Positions 16,345-24,842 of a stretch of 64,000 bases of DNA are shown here, piece after piece (the first letter of the stretch is position 1; the number at the start of each line of letters is the position of its first letter). Made by a program: the position numbers and the translations under genes. The notes below the pieces were generated by a model. That model was not told where the DNA came from. It saw only the letters and a list, made by a program, of their open reading frames with translations, and ran no database searches. Source of the DNA: Clostridium cuniculi (GTDB lineage Bacteria > Bacillota > Clostridia > Clostridiales > Clostridiaceae); the NCBI RefSeq assembly GCF_004353185.1, contig NZ_SMUS01000018.1, forward strand, positions 17,881-81,880, in the 5' to 3' direction.

Positions 16345-16866
16345 TTAGCAATTTAATACTTCAAAATTTATGGTTGTTCCTAAAAGTATTAAAAGTATTG
16401 CAATAAGTCTTTTATAACTATCTCTAATTTCTTCTTCACTTCTATTTTGTCCAGTTTGTGATAAAGCTGTTTTATAGTTATCAAATAAAATTCCTGTAAA
16501 AATTGCTGTTACAAATAAAAATATTACATTAGTTCCTTTAGGTACTTCAGTTAAATCTTGCAACGTATCTGCATAGTTCGTAGAGTTTAATTGATCTGTT
16601 ATTTTTACTTTTTGCCATTCAAGATATAGTATATTAAGTATAGAGGCATATATAATTAAACTAATTCCAAACTCCGACAAATTAGTAATTTCTATCTGCT
16701 TAATTAACTGATTTTTTTCCTCCTCTGTAATAGTTGAATTATTATCTGGGTTTGAATTACTTTTAGTATCATCATTAGTACTATTTTTTTTATTCTTACT
16801 TTTACATCTCTTCATATATCTAAATTTAAAATTACTCGTCAATACATGATATTCAAATGAAAACAT
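16345..16866 (-). CDS. membrane protein of unknown function
   Basis: A protein of up to 173 residues. After a charged, low-complexity N-terminus (Lys, Asn, Ser, Asp repeats) come three hydrophobic segments (about residues 68-85, 112-131 and 151-166). No family is recognised. Neither the first ATG nor the second (residue 18, MKRCKSKN) has a clear ribosome binding site, so the start is uncertain. The gene is monocistronic; gaps of about 190 and 270 bases flank it. Confidence 0.5.
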   Translation of the reverse strand: MFSFEYHVLTSNFKFRYMKRCKSKNKKNSTNDDTKSNSNPDNNSTITEEEKNQLIKQIEITNLSEFGISLIIYASILNILYLEWQKVKITDQLNSTNYADTLQDLTEVPKGTNVIFLFVTAIFTGILFDNYKTALSQTGQNRSEEEIRDSYKRLIAILLILLGTTINFEVLNC

Positions 16867-17073
16867 ACAGTTACATATATGCTACTTTTATGTTCTTCTT
16901 AGTAATTTAATATATTTTATCTAAAAATTGAAATATATCATATATTCTCTTCAATCACTTTTTATACCCTAATTTTTCCCATTATAATATCATTATAAAT
17001 TTGTTTTTTCTTAATAAATTTATCATTTTGGAATTGATTCCAATATTTTTTTGATAAATTATCATTTTTATCG

Positions 17074-17102
17074 TTGTAAATATTTTACACAAAGCGTATA
17101 AT
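17074..17102 (+). promoter_or_regulatory. sigma-A type promoter of the 100-residue unknown gene
   Basis: TTGTAA (17074-17079) and a perfect TATAAT (17097-17102), 17 bases apart, lie 35 bases before the start codon. A perfect 16-base palindrome (TTGGAAT-TG-ATTCCAA, 17028-17043) lies just upstream. Confidence 0.65.
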
Positions 17103-17137
17103 ATTATTACTTAAGGAAATTTTTAGGAGGTTTTTTT

Positions 17138-17440
17138 ATGGAAGATAATTCTAACAACGTAAAAGATTCATTTCAAATTTTTTTAGCTGAAAGAAATATA
17201 CCAGATCCAGATGAAATGTTAGGTAAAGCTTTAAAATATTTAAAAGATAGAGGCCAAAAAGTTTCATTTAAAGGCTTTGATATAAATAATACAGCAATTG
17301 TTGAAATAGATAATGTACTATATAGTTTTGATAAATGCTTTGGTCTTTGGCAATCAGCTAAATTTACTAAACTTCAAGGTGCTCTTTCAGACCATCTTAT
17401 AACTAGTAAAAAATCCAAAATAGAAAGTTTTTACTCTTAA
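17138..17440 (+). CDS. conserved small protein, unknown function
   Basis: A 100-residue soluble protein with no Cys-rich or membrane motifs apart from one Cys. It has a helical N-terminal half (FQIFLAERNIPDPDEMLGKA, then LKYLKDRG) and a beta-rich second half (KVSFKGFDINNTAIVEIDNV). The charge balance and composition are those of an ordinary cytoplasmic protein. AGGAGG lies 8 bases before the ATG, and a good promoter and terminator frame it, so it is a real single-gene transcript. No family recognised. Confidence 0.75.
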   Translation: MEDNSNNVKDSFQIFLAERNIPDPDEMLGKALKYLKDRGQKVSFKGFDINNTAIVEIDNVLYSFDKCFGLWQSAKFTKLQGALSDHLITSKKSKIESFYS

Positions 17441-17450
17441 ACATATAGTT

Positions 17451-17476
17451 AAAGCGCACATTAGGTGCGCCTTTAT
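17451..17476. terminator. terminator between the unknown gene and the hydrogenase operon
   Basis: GCGCAC (17454-17459) pairs with GTGCGC (17465-17470) around a five-base loop and is followed by CTTTATATTTTAT on the plus strand. On the minus strand it is followed by TTTAACTAT, so it may also end the hydrogenase operon, more weakly. Confidence 0.7.
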
Positions 17477-17490
17477 ATTTTATCTTATAA

Positions 17491-17943
17491 TTATTTCTTT
17501 TTAACTTCTTCTTTATTTGCCACAGCTTCTTTCTGTTTTATTGTTTCTTTGGTCTTAGATGATGGCTTTGGAGGTAACTTTTTAATAAAACTCCCACCAA
17601 CATTTAATTCTTCCTTATTTTCCGAAATCATAAGAACTTCATCTGTTAATGTTATTGCCTTTTTAGGGCAAAAGTCTTTACATAATCCACAGAATGTACA
17701 TGAAGTTAAATCAAAATTCATTTTTATCTCTTGTCCACCTTCTAATTGCTTTATCTCTTTCGTTATTGCCTCACCTGCACATACTCTAATACATATCCCA
17801 CATCCAATACATGCATCTGAATCAAAGGAAAGCTTTCCTCTATAATTTTCAACTCCTTTTACTTCATCAATTGGTTTTTCATCTGTTAGTACCGGCTTGA
17901 ATATATTAGAGATTCCTTCTAAAAAGTAAGGAAGTTTAAACAT
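17491..17943 (-). CDS. Mbh-like hydrogenase, ferredoxin-like subunit (MbhN/NuoI type)
   Basis: Carries two [4Fe-4S] clusters that pass electrons from reduced ferredoxin towards the small subunit. The ligands are Cys45, 48, 51, 55 (CIGCGICIRVC) and Cys82, 85, 88, 92 (CTFCGLCKDFC). After the clusters comes a Lys-rich, Pro-containing tail of about 30 residues. It is the last gene of the operon and overlaps the small-subunit gene by 8 bases. I start it at 17943, three codons inside the open frame, because GGAGG directly abuts the upstream ATG and lies about 9 bases from this one. Confidence 0.88.
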   Translation of the reverse strand: MFKLPYFLEGISNIFKPVLTDEKPIDEVKGVENYRGKLSFDSDACIGCGICIRVCAGEAITKEIKQLEGGQEIKMNFDLTSCTFCGLCKDFCPKKAITLTDEVLMISENKEELNVGGSFIKKLPPKPSSKTKETIKQKEAVANKEEVKKK

Positions 17944-18379
17944 AATTTTCATCCTCCCTCTTTTTGTTTAGTATTTCGACAGCTTCTAATATTCCCTTTG
18001 CTATAGCCTCTGGTTTTGGTGCACAACCTGCCACTGTTACATCAACCTTTGTCCATTTATCTAAAGGTCCATCCACAGAATAACTTCCCTTAAAAACATT
18101 ACAAGATGCTGGACATGAGCCTATAGATACAACAACCTTTGGTTCTGGAACCTGAGATAATACCCTTAACATTCTATCTCTTGATTGCACTGTTACAGGT
18201 CCTGTTACAACAACTATATCTGCATGTCTTGGTGAACCAGCAAATTTAACGCCAAACCTTTCAATATCGTATCTAGGTCCAAGTAATGCTAAAAGTTCAA
18301 TATCACATCCATTACAAGATCCTGTATTTACATGATATATCCAAGGAGATCTTTTTCTTCCCTTTTCAATTATTGACAT
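17936..18379 (-). CDS. Mbh-like hydrogenase, small subunit (MbhJ/NuoB type)
   Basis: A 147-residue NuoB-like protein holding the proximal [4Fe-4S] cluster next to the NiFe site. The ligands are Cys22 and Cys25 (TGSCNGCDIE), Cys89 (SIGSCPASC) and Cys119 (VAGCAPKPE), the expected pattern for group 4 hydrogenases and complex I. It is short, with none of the extra clusters of uptake hydrogenases. Start at the ATG downstream of GGGAGG, 12 bases after the membrane subunit's stop. Confidence 0.9.
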   Translation of the reverse strand: MSIIEKGRKRSPWIYHVNTGSCNGCDIELLALLGPRYDIERFGVKFAGSPRHADIVVVTGPVTVQSRDRMLRVLSQVPEPKVVVSIGSCPASCNVFKGSYSVDGPLDKWTKVDVTVAGCAPKPEAIAKGILEAVEILNKKREDENYV

Positions 18380-18391
18380 TTATATACCTCC

Positions 18392-19369
18392 CTATAGATT
18401 CAAGCTTACTAAAACATAACTTAATAAAGATAAAACCGTTGGTATTGTCCAATAGAACTTAAACATTTGATTAGTTTTATATCTTCCCATAAGCCCTCTA
18501 ACTACTGATAAAAACAATATAGCTATAACTATTACCAAAACTAGTAATATTAATGTATTAATTAATAAATCAATTCCTATATTCCCTGTAGTTACACCTA
18601 TTCCACCTAAAAATAACACTACAAATAATGCAGTCATAACATAAACCTTTATATCATGGGTAAGCTTAAATAATCCCAAATATAAGCCACTATATTCAGC
18701 TAATGGACCTTCACAAATTTCTGTTTCAGCTTCTGCTACATCAAAAGGTGATATTCCAATTTTAGCTGGCAATATCATTAAAAAAGCAATTGCAGCTGGA
18801 AGTAAAGATATGGTAAATAGAAAACTTCCATTTCCTTGTTGCGCACTAGCTATAGATGATAAAGAATAGGTTGTTCCTTCTCCTAATAGCATTCCAGCTT
18901 TTTTACAAACAGCAAGTAATGATGTTATTAAAGGTAATTCATAGGCAACCATTGCCACAACCTCTCTTGATACACCAATTGATGCAAATGGTGATCCTGA
19001 TGCCATACCTCCAACTATCATTGCCACTGCTGGTATAATTAATAAGTAAATTATTACAACTATATCAGCTGTACCACCAAAAAATAAACAATTATATATA
19101 GGAAGTAATACTGGTATTATACAAATACTAACTAATGCTATTATTGGTGCTAAAATAAATAACCTTTCATTTGCATTCCTTGGAACTATAGTATCTTTTC
19201 CTAAAAGTTTTACAAAATCATAAAATGGTTGTGTAATTTTAGGTCCTCTTCTTCGTTGCATTCTAGCTACTATCTTTCTATCTAGACCTGATAAAAATAA
19301 TCCCATAATCACTGTAAAAACAAAACCTGGGAATATAATTAAATATATTAACTTACTTAAATACTCCAT
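18392..19369 (-). CDS. Mbh-like hydrogenase, membrane anchor subunit (MbhM/NuoH type)
   Basis: A protein of about 325 residues with eight predicted membrane helices, homologous to NuoH and MbhM, which dock the hydrogenase arm to the membrane and couple it to ion movement. Typical stretches: DRKIVARMQRRRGPKITQP near the N-terminus, and FDVAEAETEICEGPLAEYSG, the conserved acidic loop. The open frame runs 22 codons further up and would overlap the antiporter gene, but GGAGGAGGG lies directly before the ATG at 19367-19369, so that is the start. It follows the large antiporter subunit at 11 bases. Confidence 0.9.
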   Translation of the reverse strand: MEYLSKLIYLIIFPGFVFTVIMGLFLSGLDRKIVARMQRRRGPKITQPFYDFVKLLGKDTIVPRNANERLFILAPIIALVSICIIPVLLPIYNCLFFGGTADIVVIIYLLIIPAVAMIVGGMASGSPFASIGVSREVVAMVAYELPLITSLLAVCKKAGMLLGEGTTYSLSSIASAQQGNGSFLFTISLLPAAIAFLMILPAKIGISPFDVAEAETEICEGPLAEYSGLYLGLFKLTHDIKVYVMTALFVVLFLGGIGVTTGNIGIDLLINTLILLVLVIVIAILFLSVVRGLMGRYKTNQMFKFYWTIPTVLSLLSYVLVSLNL

Positions 19370-19380
19370 ATTCCCTCCTC

Positions 19381-21390
19381 CTATAAAAATATAATTGTAA
19401 TCACAGATACTATTACTAAAGTTGCTACTATCCATAAAGAATAATCATTAACACTACCATTATGAGCCTTTTGTATGCTATTAAAATATCCCCTTAATTG
19501 ATACTTCATTCCCCAGAATAAATCATTAGCACCAACTTTTACTTCTTCCCCTTGCTCTCCTCCCACATAAATATCATATTTACATGCTGAATCTAAAGGG
19601 GCTTCTGAATAATTTACACTATTAATTCTATGCTTTTCATATTTTTTAAATATACTCATATCAAATTCATTATCTGATTTTTCATGTATTTCTTCTCCTA
19701 AATTATTACCTTTGAAAATAACAAATACTAAAATAGCAAGTAATAATATTACAAAAAGTATTAGAAAATTAGTTGGATTATATATACCTTTTGTTAAGAA
19801 TTCAATATTATTAATACCATCAAAAGCAAATAGTGAATCATAAGTATTTCCTAATGCTGAAGATACATACCCTGTCAAATCATATACACTTTTAATTACT
19901 GGAATTAATATCTTGTTAACTATTACCTTTGGGAATAGCCCAAATATAACTATACCTAAAGCTAACACTCCCATTGGAATTTTCATTGATGTTGGAACAT
20001 CTTCTATATTTTTATGTTCTTTATTTATAGGTCCAAAAAACACAGAATGTCCCACCTTTATAAATGATGCTAAAGTAAGTGCAGAAACCACAACAGCTAT
20101 TATAGATACTATTCCCAATGAACCTGTAAATCCTGCTTCATATATCATCCATTTTGATGCAAAACCATTAAATGGCGGAATTCCGCTAATTCCTGCAGCT
20201 CCAAATAAGAACATTGCCATAGTAAATGGCATTCTTTTTCCTAGACCTGAAACTGACTCTAAATCTGTAGTTCCAGTAGTATAAAGTATAGCTCCTGCAG
20301 TTAAGAACAATAATCCTTTAAATATAGCATGATTAATCATATGATAAGTTCCACCAGTCATTGCTAAAACACTTACTTCTCCAGTTTCTATTATTGCAAT
20401 ACCAAGAGCCGTTATAATATATCCAATTTGAGAAACTGAGTGAAATGCTAATAGCCTCTTAAAATCATGTTGTAACAATGCCATAGATACTCCAATTACC
20501 ATTGTTATAACACCCCAAACTAATATTAAATATCCTACTGGCTTATTAGATGCTAGTCCAAAAATCATAAAGACTAATCTTATAATTGCATATATTCCAG
20601 TTTTACTCATTACTCCTGAAAGTATCATTGAAATTGATGATGGTGCAGCCATATGTGCATCTGTTGGCCATGTATGACATGGAACCATAAATGCTTTAAC
20701 TGCATATCCAACCATCATAAGTGAAAATGCTACTATTAATGTTGGTGTCATAGATTCCATAGCTTTTATAACTACTGCTATATCTGCTAAATTTAATGTC
20801 TTTGTTTCACTATATATTAAGCAAGTTCCTAATAAAATCAATGATGAGCCTAAAGATCCTGTTACTATATATTTAAATGCTGCTTCTACTGATTTATCCT
20901 TATAATTTCTAAATGCAGTCAATGCAATTGCTGCAAATGTCATTATTTCAAGCATTACATACATATTAAATAAATCACCAGTAAATACAAAACCTATCAT
21001 ACTTGATGTTAATAGCAAAAATAATACATAATACTTCTCTAATCCATTATCATGACTCATATATTTTAAAGAATAAATTACTGATAAAAGTGATGCTCCT
21101 GTAATTATTAAAGCTAAAAACATCCCTAATGAGTCTATTTGAAGTCCAATCCCAAAAGCCTTGCCACCTATTGGACTCCAATTTCCCATCCAACTTACTA
21201 TAATTTCTCCATTAATTAAAATTGGCTTAATTAATAATATTACACACAAAAAGGATACTGCTGTTGCAATAACTGCAAGTGCTCTCTTTATCTTTATATA
21301 TTTGTCCTTAAATAATCCAAGTACAAATGCTAAAATGAATGGAGTCATTATTGCTATTATTGGAAGATTATTAATAAATTTTATACTCAT
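19381..21390 (-). CDS. Mrp/NuoL-like antiporter subunit (MbhH type) with long C-terminal extension
   Basis: 669 residues. Residues 1-500 are a proton/cation-translocating antiporter core of the NuoL/M/N, MrpD and MbhH family, with about 14 helices, FNMYVMLEIMTF (key Glu) and MVPCHTWPTDAHMAAPSS. The family is usually about 500 residues long. Here roughly 150 more follow: a hydrophobic helix near 547-565, a charged stretch with YDIYVGGEQGEEVKVGANDL, and a last membrane helix. The operon has no separate mbhI-like gene, and in MBH that subunit provides the lateral helix and extra membrane helix, so this may be an H-I fusion. Overlaps the upstream MrpC-like gene by 4 bases. Confidence 0.88.
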   Translation of the reverse strand: MSIKFINNLPIIAIMTPFILAFVLGLFKDKYIKIKRALAVIATAVSFLCVILLIKPILINGEIIVSWMGNWSPIGGKAFGIGLQIDSLGMFLALIITGASLLSVIYSLKYMSHDNGLEKYYVLFLLLTSSMIGFVFTGDLFNMYVMLEIMTFAAIALTAFRNYKDKSVEAAFKYIVTGSLGSSLILLGTCLIYSETKTLNLADIAVVIKAMESMTPTLIVAFSLMMVGYAVKAFMVPCHTWPTDAHMAAPSSISMILSGVMSKTGIYAIIRLVFMIFGLASNKPVGYLILVWGVITMVIGVSMALLQHDFKRLLAFHSVSQIGYIITALGIAIIETGEVSVLAMTGGTYHMINHAIFKGLLFLTAGAILYTTGTTDLESVSGLGKRMPFTMAMFLFGAAGISGIPPFNGFASKWMIYEAGFTGSLGIVSIIAVVVSALTLASFIKVGHSVFFGPINKEHKNIEDVPTSMKIPMGVLALGIVIFGLFPKVIVNKILIPVIKSVYDLTGYVSSALGNTYDSLFAFDGINNIEFLTKGIYNPTNFLILFVILLLAILVFVIFKGNNLGEEIHEKSDNEFDMSIFKKYEKHRINSVNYSEAPLDSACKYDIYVGGEQGEEVKVGANDLFWGMKYQLRGYFNSIQKAHNGSVNDYSLWIVATLVIVSVITIIFL

Positions 21391-21722
21391 CCTCTAATCC
21401 TCCTTATATCATCACTTTCTATACTGTTATAATGTTTTTGAATTTTAATTACGATAGATAATGCAAGTGCTGTAACGCATGCTCCAATTACTATAGATGT
21501 AAGAGTTAATGCTTGAGGAATAGGATCTACAAAATAAGTACTATTATCAGTGAATATTGGTGCCGTACCATTAGTTCTAAATCCAATTGATATTAGCAAT
21601 AAATTAATTCCTGAATCTAAAACTCCCATTCCAATAACTATCTTTATTAAGTTTTTCTTTAAAACAATTATTGCAAGTCCAATTACAATTAAAAGAAAAG
21701 CTCCAATATAATTAATTGTCAT
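21387..21722 (-). CDS. MrpC/NuoK-like antiporter subunit (MbhG type)
   Basis: A 111-residue protein with three membrane helices, homologous to NuoK and MrpC. Visible stretches are IGMGVLDSGINLLLISIG and VDPIPQALTLTSIVIGAC, the latter characteristic of MrpC/MnhC. It is part of the cation-translocating module. The start directly follows the MrpB-like gene's stop, and its end overlaps the next gene by 4 bases, so it is tightly coupled. Confidence 0.9.
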   Translation of the reverse strand: MTINYIGAFLLIVIGLAIIVLKKNLIKIVIGMGVLDSGINLLLISIGFRTNGTAPIFTDNSTYFVDPIPQALTLTSIVIGACVTALALSIVIKIQKHYNSIESDDIRRIRG

Positions 21723-22163
21723 CTACTCTTCCCCCTTACTCTTTAAATTAGCTATCATAATTAATAATAAAAAGGAAATTCCTGCAAAAACTTTAAAACC
21801 TACAGCAAAATTCATTAAAAATATACTTCCTGATGAAAATAAATCCCCTGGATTACCCTTTTCAAGAATATTTCCAAAAAAGACTCCTGAACCTACTAAT
21901 CCTATAAATGCTAGTATTATAAATCCTAACGCTCCAATATCCTCTGCAATTTTAAATGTATTTGCTGCTATTCCCTTATTTACCCCTTTAAATCCATATC
22001 CAATATAAATAATAGCTATGGCACCAGCTATTAAAACTCCTCCTTGGAACCCACCACCTGGTGATAAATGACCATGAATTATAATATATAATCCTAATGT
22101 AAGCAAAATCGGCAATACTAAATTTGTACAAGATATTAAAATAGAATCTCTTCTTTTTTTCAT
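21723..22163 (-). CDS. MrpB-like antiporter subunit (MbhF type)
   Basis: 146 residues with four membrane helices. HGHLSPGGGFQGGVLIAGA is the hallmark of MnhB/MrpB subunits, together with a GNIL segment and a C-terminal hydrophobic end. It follows the MbhE-like gene almost without gap. In Mrp antiporters this domain supports Na+/H+ exchange; in MBH it belongs to the sodium-translocating wing. Confidence 0.9.
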   Translation of the reverse strand: MKKRRDSILISCTNLVLPILLTLGLYIIIHGHLSPGGGFQGGVLIAGAIAIIYIGYGFKGVNKGIAANTFKIAEDIGALGFIILAFIGLVGSGVFFGNILEKGNPGDLFSSGSIFLMNFAVGFKVFAGISFLLLIMIANLKSKGEE

Positions 22164-22164
22164 A

Positions 22165-22443
22165 TTATTTATCCTCCTTTGCTTTCTTTTCTGGTCTTAA
22201 AACTGCTGCAACTCCACAAATTGCAGTAAATAATACTATAGATTCTCCCAAAGTATCATATCCTCTAAAATCAAATACTATTGCTGTAACTGAGTTTATT
22301 GCAGCTGTTTCTTTAATAGTCTCATTTATTATTATTTGAGATGCATCTCCAAAAACTTCTGGTTTTAAGCCCATTTTAAAACCTAAAAAAGTAAAGATTA
22401 CAAGTAGTAAGAAAAGAATTAAGTAAGTTATCTTTTTTCTCAT
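22165..22443 (-). CDS. MbhE-like membrane subunit
   Basis: A 92-residue protein with two to three membrane helices: a basic N-terminus and a first helix, a loop, then TAIVFDFRGYDTLGESIVLF, the conserved part of MbhE and of the C-terminal region of MrpA, which corresponds to complex I NuoJ. It overlaps the MbhD-like gene by 4 bases. MbhD and MbhE together match the C-terminal part of MrpA. Confidence 0.88.
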   Translation of the reverse strand: MRKKITYLILFLLLVIFTFLGFKMGLKPEVFGDASQIIINETIKETAAINSVTAIVFDFRGYDTLGESIVLFTAICGVAAVLRPEKKAKEDK

Positions 22444-22703
22444 TCCTCTTCCTCCTTAACCTTTTTTGCTTTAACTTTATTTAAAGTTATTATAAAGATT
22501 ACTGGAGTTAATATAGCTCCCACGGCTGCCTCTGCCAAAGCAACATCTGGTGCTTTAAGTAATAAAAACTCTAAAGCTAAAAATCCTCCTAAAACAGCCA
22601 TAGCAATAGTACATTGAAGTATATCATCTAGGAAAAATACACAAAGTGCTGATGCAACTAATCCAACTATTATTAAAGTATTTAATACATCAAAACTACT
22701 CAT
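22440..22703 (-). CDS. MbhD-like membrane subunit (DUF4040)
   Basis: 87 residues, three membrane helices. The stretch LLKAPDVALAEAAVGAILTP is typical of MbhD and of the corresponding part of MrpA, with a conserved Asp and Glu in the ion path. The tail is charged (Lys/Glu). It overlaps the MrpG-like gene by 8 bases and the MbhE gene by 4. Confidence 0.88.
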   Translation of the reverse strand: MSSFDVLNTLIIVGLVASALCVFFLDDILQCTIAMAVLGGFLALEFLLLKAPDVALAEAAVGAILTPVIFIITLNKVKAKKVKEEEE

Positions 22704-23040
22704 TTATATCCCTCCCATAATGATCAAATTTTGTTTTTTCATAAAGCCCAGCTTTAATTTTATATGCCGCTCTTGCCATGGCATGTGCACCTACAGGATT
22801 GCTTATAATTAAAAACACTACAGTTATTAAAGCCTTTATCCCTAAGGAAGTATTACCAGTTCCAAAACCATATATACTACATGCTAATGATATTGGCATT
22901 GCCCCCATTGTTGCTATATTAGTTGCACTTTGAAGTCTACAGAATGTATCTGGCATTCTAATTACACCTACAACACCTGCAATAACAAAAAAAATACCTA
23001 CTACAAGTAATATACAAACTATTATCCCTAATATAGACAT
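22696..23040 (-). CDS. MrpG-like antiporter subunit (MbhC type)
   Basis: 114 residues with three membrane helices. GVVGVIRMPDTFCRLQSAT and SNPVGAHAMARAAYK are strongly conserved signatures of MnhG/MrpG. Its start codon shares one base with the MrpF stop (TAATG), giving translational coupling. Confidence 0.92.
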   Translation of the reverse strand: MSILGIIVCILLVVGIFFVIAGVVGVIRMPDTFCRLQSATNIATMGAMPISLACSIYGFGTGNTSLGIKALITVVFLIISNPVGAHAMARAAYKIKAGLYEKTKFDHYGRDINE

Positions 23041-23303
23041 TACAATTCCCCCTCTAAATACTTAGAAATCAATACTGTTCCAATAAATCCTAGAAGAGTT
23101 ACTATAAGTCCAAGATCTAAATACATGGCTCTGTCTTCTACAGCTCCAAATAAAATCATAATTACACCTAAAATTATATCTATTGAATCTGCTGCTAAAA
23201 CTCTATCTATTACGTTAGGTCCTTTAAATACCCTGTATAATAAAATCAATGCTAGGATGGCTAAAATTATTGCAACTATAGTAAATATAGAATTTATATT
23301 CAT
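23040..23303 (-). CDS. MrpF-like antiporter subunit (MbhB type)
   Basis: 87 residues, three membrane helices. FKGPNVIDRVLAADSIDIIL is the MnhF/MrpF signature, with an Asp important for ion exchange in characterised homologues. The start codon shares one base with the MrpE stop (TAATG); GGAGG lies inside the upstream gene. Confidence 0.92.
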   Translation of the reverse strand: MNINSIFTIVAIILAILALILLYRVFKGPNVIDRVLAADSIDIILGVIMILFGAVEDRAMYLDLGLIVTLLGFIGTVLISKYLEGEL

Positions 23304-23833
23304 TAATTAAAAAGCCTCCTTACAAAATACTCAAATCTTCCCTTTATTATCTCTGATGCTTCTTTAGTATCTTCTGTTGTAGCATCTATCCAATGAATAT
23401 ATATTGCATTTTCATTTCCATCCTCATATATATCCATTGTTATAGTTCCTGGTGTTAATGTTATACAATTAGACAACATTGCCAATCCATAGTCCGATTG
23501 TAACTCTGTAGTTATCTTTACTATTCCTGGATTAATATTTAAATTGGGAGACAAGGCTTTTATAGCAACACTAAAATTTGCTTTTATTAGCTCCCATATA
23601 TAGACTGGAATGAAAATTATTAAATTTATAAATCTAAACTTTTTAAATAACCATAATCCATCTTTTTTGGCAAAAAATGAACTTGAAAAATACGCAACAA
23701 TTATACCTACAATAACACCTACTATTAGCTCTTGAGATCCTAATTTTAAAATATTAAAATCTTGCATTAAAAATAAAATCCAAAATAGGTATGACAAAAT
23801 GAAAGCTCCCACAAATGATGTCCATTTTTTCAT
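23303..23833 (-). CDS. MrpE-like antiporter subunit (MbhA type)
   Basis: 176 residues: two or three N-terminal membrane helices, then a cytoplasmic domain. YIWELIKANFSVAIKAL and LANCITLTPGT-like LSNCITLTPGTITMDI are diagnostic for MnhE/MrpE. It is the first of the seven Mrp-related genes and begins 18 bases after hypB, so the maturation genes and the ion module share a transcript. Confidence 0.92.
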   Translation of the reverse strand: MKKWTSFVGAFILSYLFWILFLMQDFNILKLGSQELIVGVIVGIIVAYFSSSFFAKKDGLWLFKKFRFINLIIFIPVYIWELIKANFSVAIKALSPNLNINPGIVKITTELQSDYGLAMLSNCITLTPGTITMDIYEDGNENAIYIHWIDATTEDTKEASEIIKGRFEYFVRRLFN

Positions 23834-23851
23834 CCATAATCACCTTCTATC

Positions 23852-24496
23852 TTATATTTTTTTTATTAACCACTCTGTGAACTCTTTAGTTGCACTCTTC
23901 TCTAATGAGTTAATTTTAAAGATTTTTGAATTTGGATTTCTAATAAGTGTTTGCTCCCTTACCTCATCTTCATTAAATTTAAAGTATTTTATCATATCAT
24001 ATTTAGTAATCACTAGTGCATCTGCCTTTGAAAACATTAATGGATATTTAACAACCTTATCGTCCCCTTCTGGTACACTTAATAATGCTACCTTTAATAC
24101 TTCTCCAATATCAAATTCTGCTGGACATACTAAATTACCTATGTTTTCAACTATAAGAAAATCTAACTCCTCTAAATTAAAATATTCTATTATATTTTTT
24201 ATAGACATTGCCTCTATATGACATGCTCCTTGTGAATTAAGTTGTACAACTGGTATTCCTGCATCTTGAATTTTTTTAGCATCTATAGTACCTTCTATAT
24301 CTCCTTCTATTACACCAACTCTTAAGTCTTTACTTTTAAGCTCTTCTATTAAATTTAATATAAACGTTGTTTTTCCAGCACCTGGAGATCCCATTACATT
24401 AATCATTTTTACATTTTTATTCATAAGAGCTTCTTGAACTTCCTTGTGACACTCTTCATTCCATTCTAAAATTTGTCTTACAACTTTTATTTGCAT
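23852..24496 (-). CDS. hypB: hydrogenase nickel-insertion GTPase HypB
   Basis: 214 residues. Binds and hydrolyses GTP while delivering nickel, with HypA, to the hydrogenase large subunit. The P-loop is GSPGAGKTT (36-44); QLNSQGACHIEAMSI carries the Cys-His pair of the intersubunit metal site, and ENIGNLVCPAEFDIGE the third metal-site motif. The His-rich N-terminal nickel-storage stretch found in some HypB proteins is absent. It starts directly after the hypA stop, with GGAGG inside hypA. Its position within the hydrogenase operon fits a dedicated maturation role. Confidence 0.95.
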   Translation of the reverse strand: MQIKVVRQILEWNEECHKEVQEALMNKNVKMINVMGSPGAGKTTFILNLIEELKSKDLRVGVIEGDIEGTIDAKKIQDAGIPVVQLNSQGACHIEAMSIKNIIEYFNLEELDFLIVENIGNLVCPAEFDIGEVLKVALLSVPEGDDKVVKYPLMFSKADALVITKYDMIKYFKFNEDEVREQTLIRNPNSKIFKINSLEKSATKEFTEWLIKKI

Positions 24497-24838
24497 TTAT
24501 TCAACCTCCATGGTATCTAAATAAAACTCTCGCCCTTTTGTAATTTCATATTTATTTCCATTGCAAATTGGACAAACATAACTATTTTTCTCTAACTTTC
24601 CTTCATAGCTACATTCATTACATTTAATTTCTACTGCTATTCTTTCTATATTTATTTTTGTATTTTCAGCAATAGTATCTTTAGCAACAATATTAAAATA
24701 ATAAGATATACAACTTGGTACTAAATCTGTTAATTCACCAACTTTAATATTTATCTCTTTTATTCTCTTAATATTATGCTTTTTACCTTCTTCTAGACAT
24801 ATCTTAAGTAGCCCTTGAGTTACTGATAATTCATGCAT
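24497..24838 (-). CDS. hypA: hydrogenase nickel chaperone HypA
   Basis: 113 residues. The N-terminal MHELS supplies the nickel ligands (Met1, His2, Glu3). The zinc site is two CxxC pairs: CNEC (about 73-76) and CPIC (about 88-91). Binds nickel and passes it, with HypB, to the large subunit encoded just upstream. Starts 4 bases after the large-subunit stop with a weak ribosome binding site, so translation may depend on coupling. hypCDEF are not in this window. Confidence 0.95.
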   Translation of the reverse strand: MHELSVTQGLLKICLEEGKKHNIKRIKEINIKVGELTDLVPSCISYYFNIVAKDTIAENTKINIERIAVEIKCNECSYEGKLEKNSYVCPICNGNKYEITKGREFYLDTMEVE

Positions 24839-24842
24839 ACTT

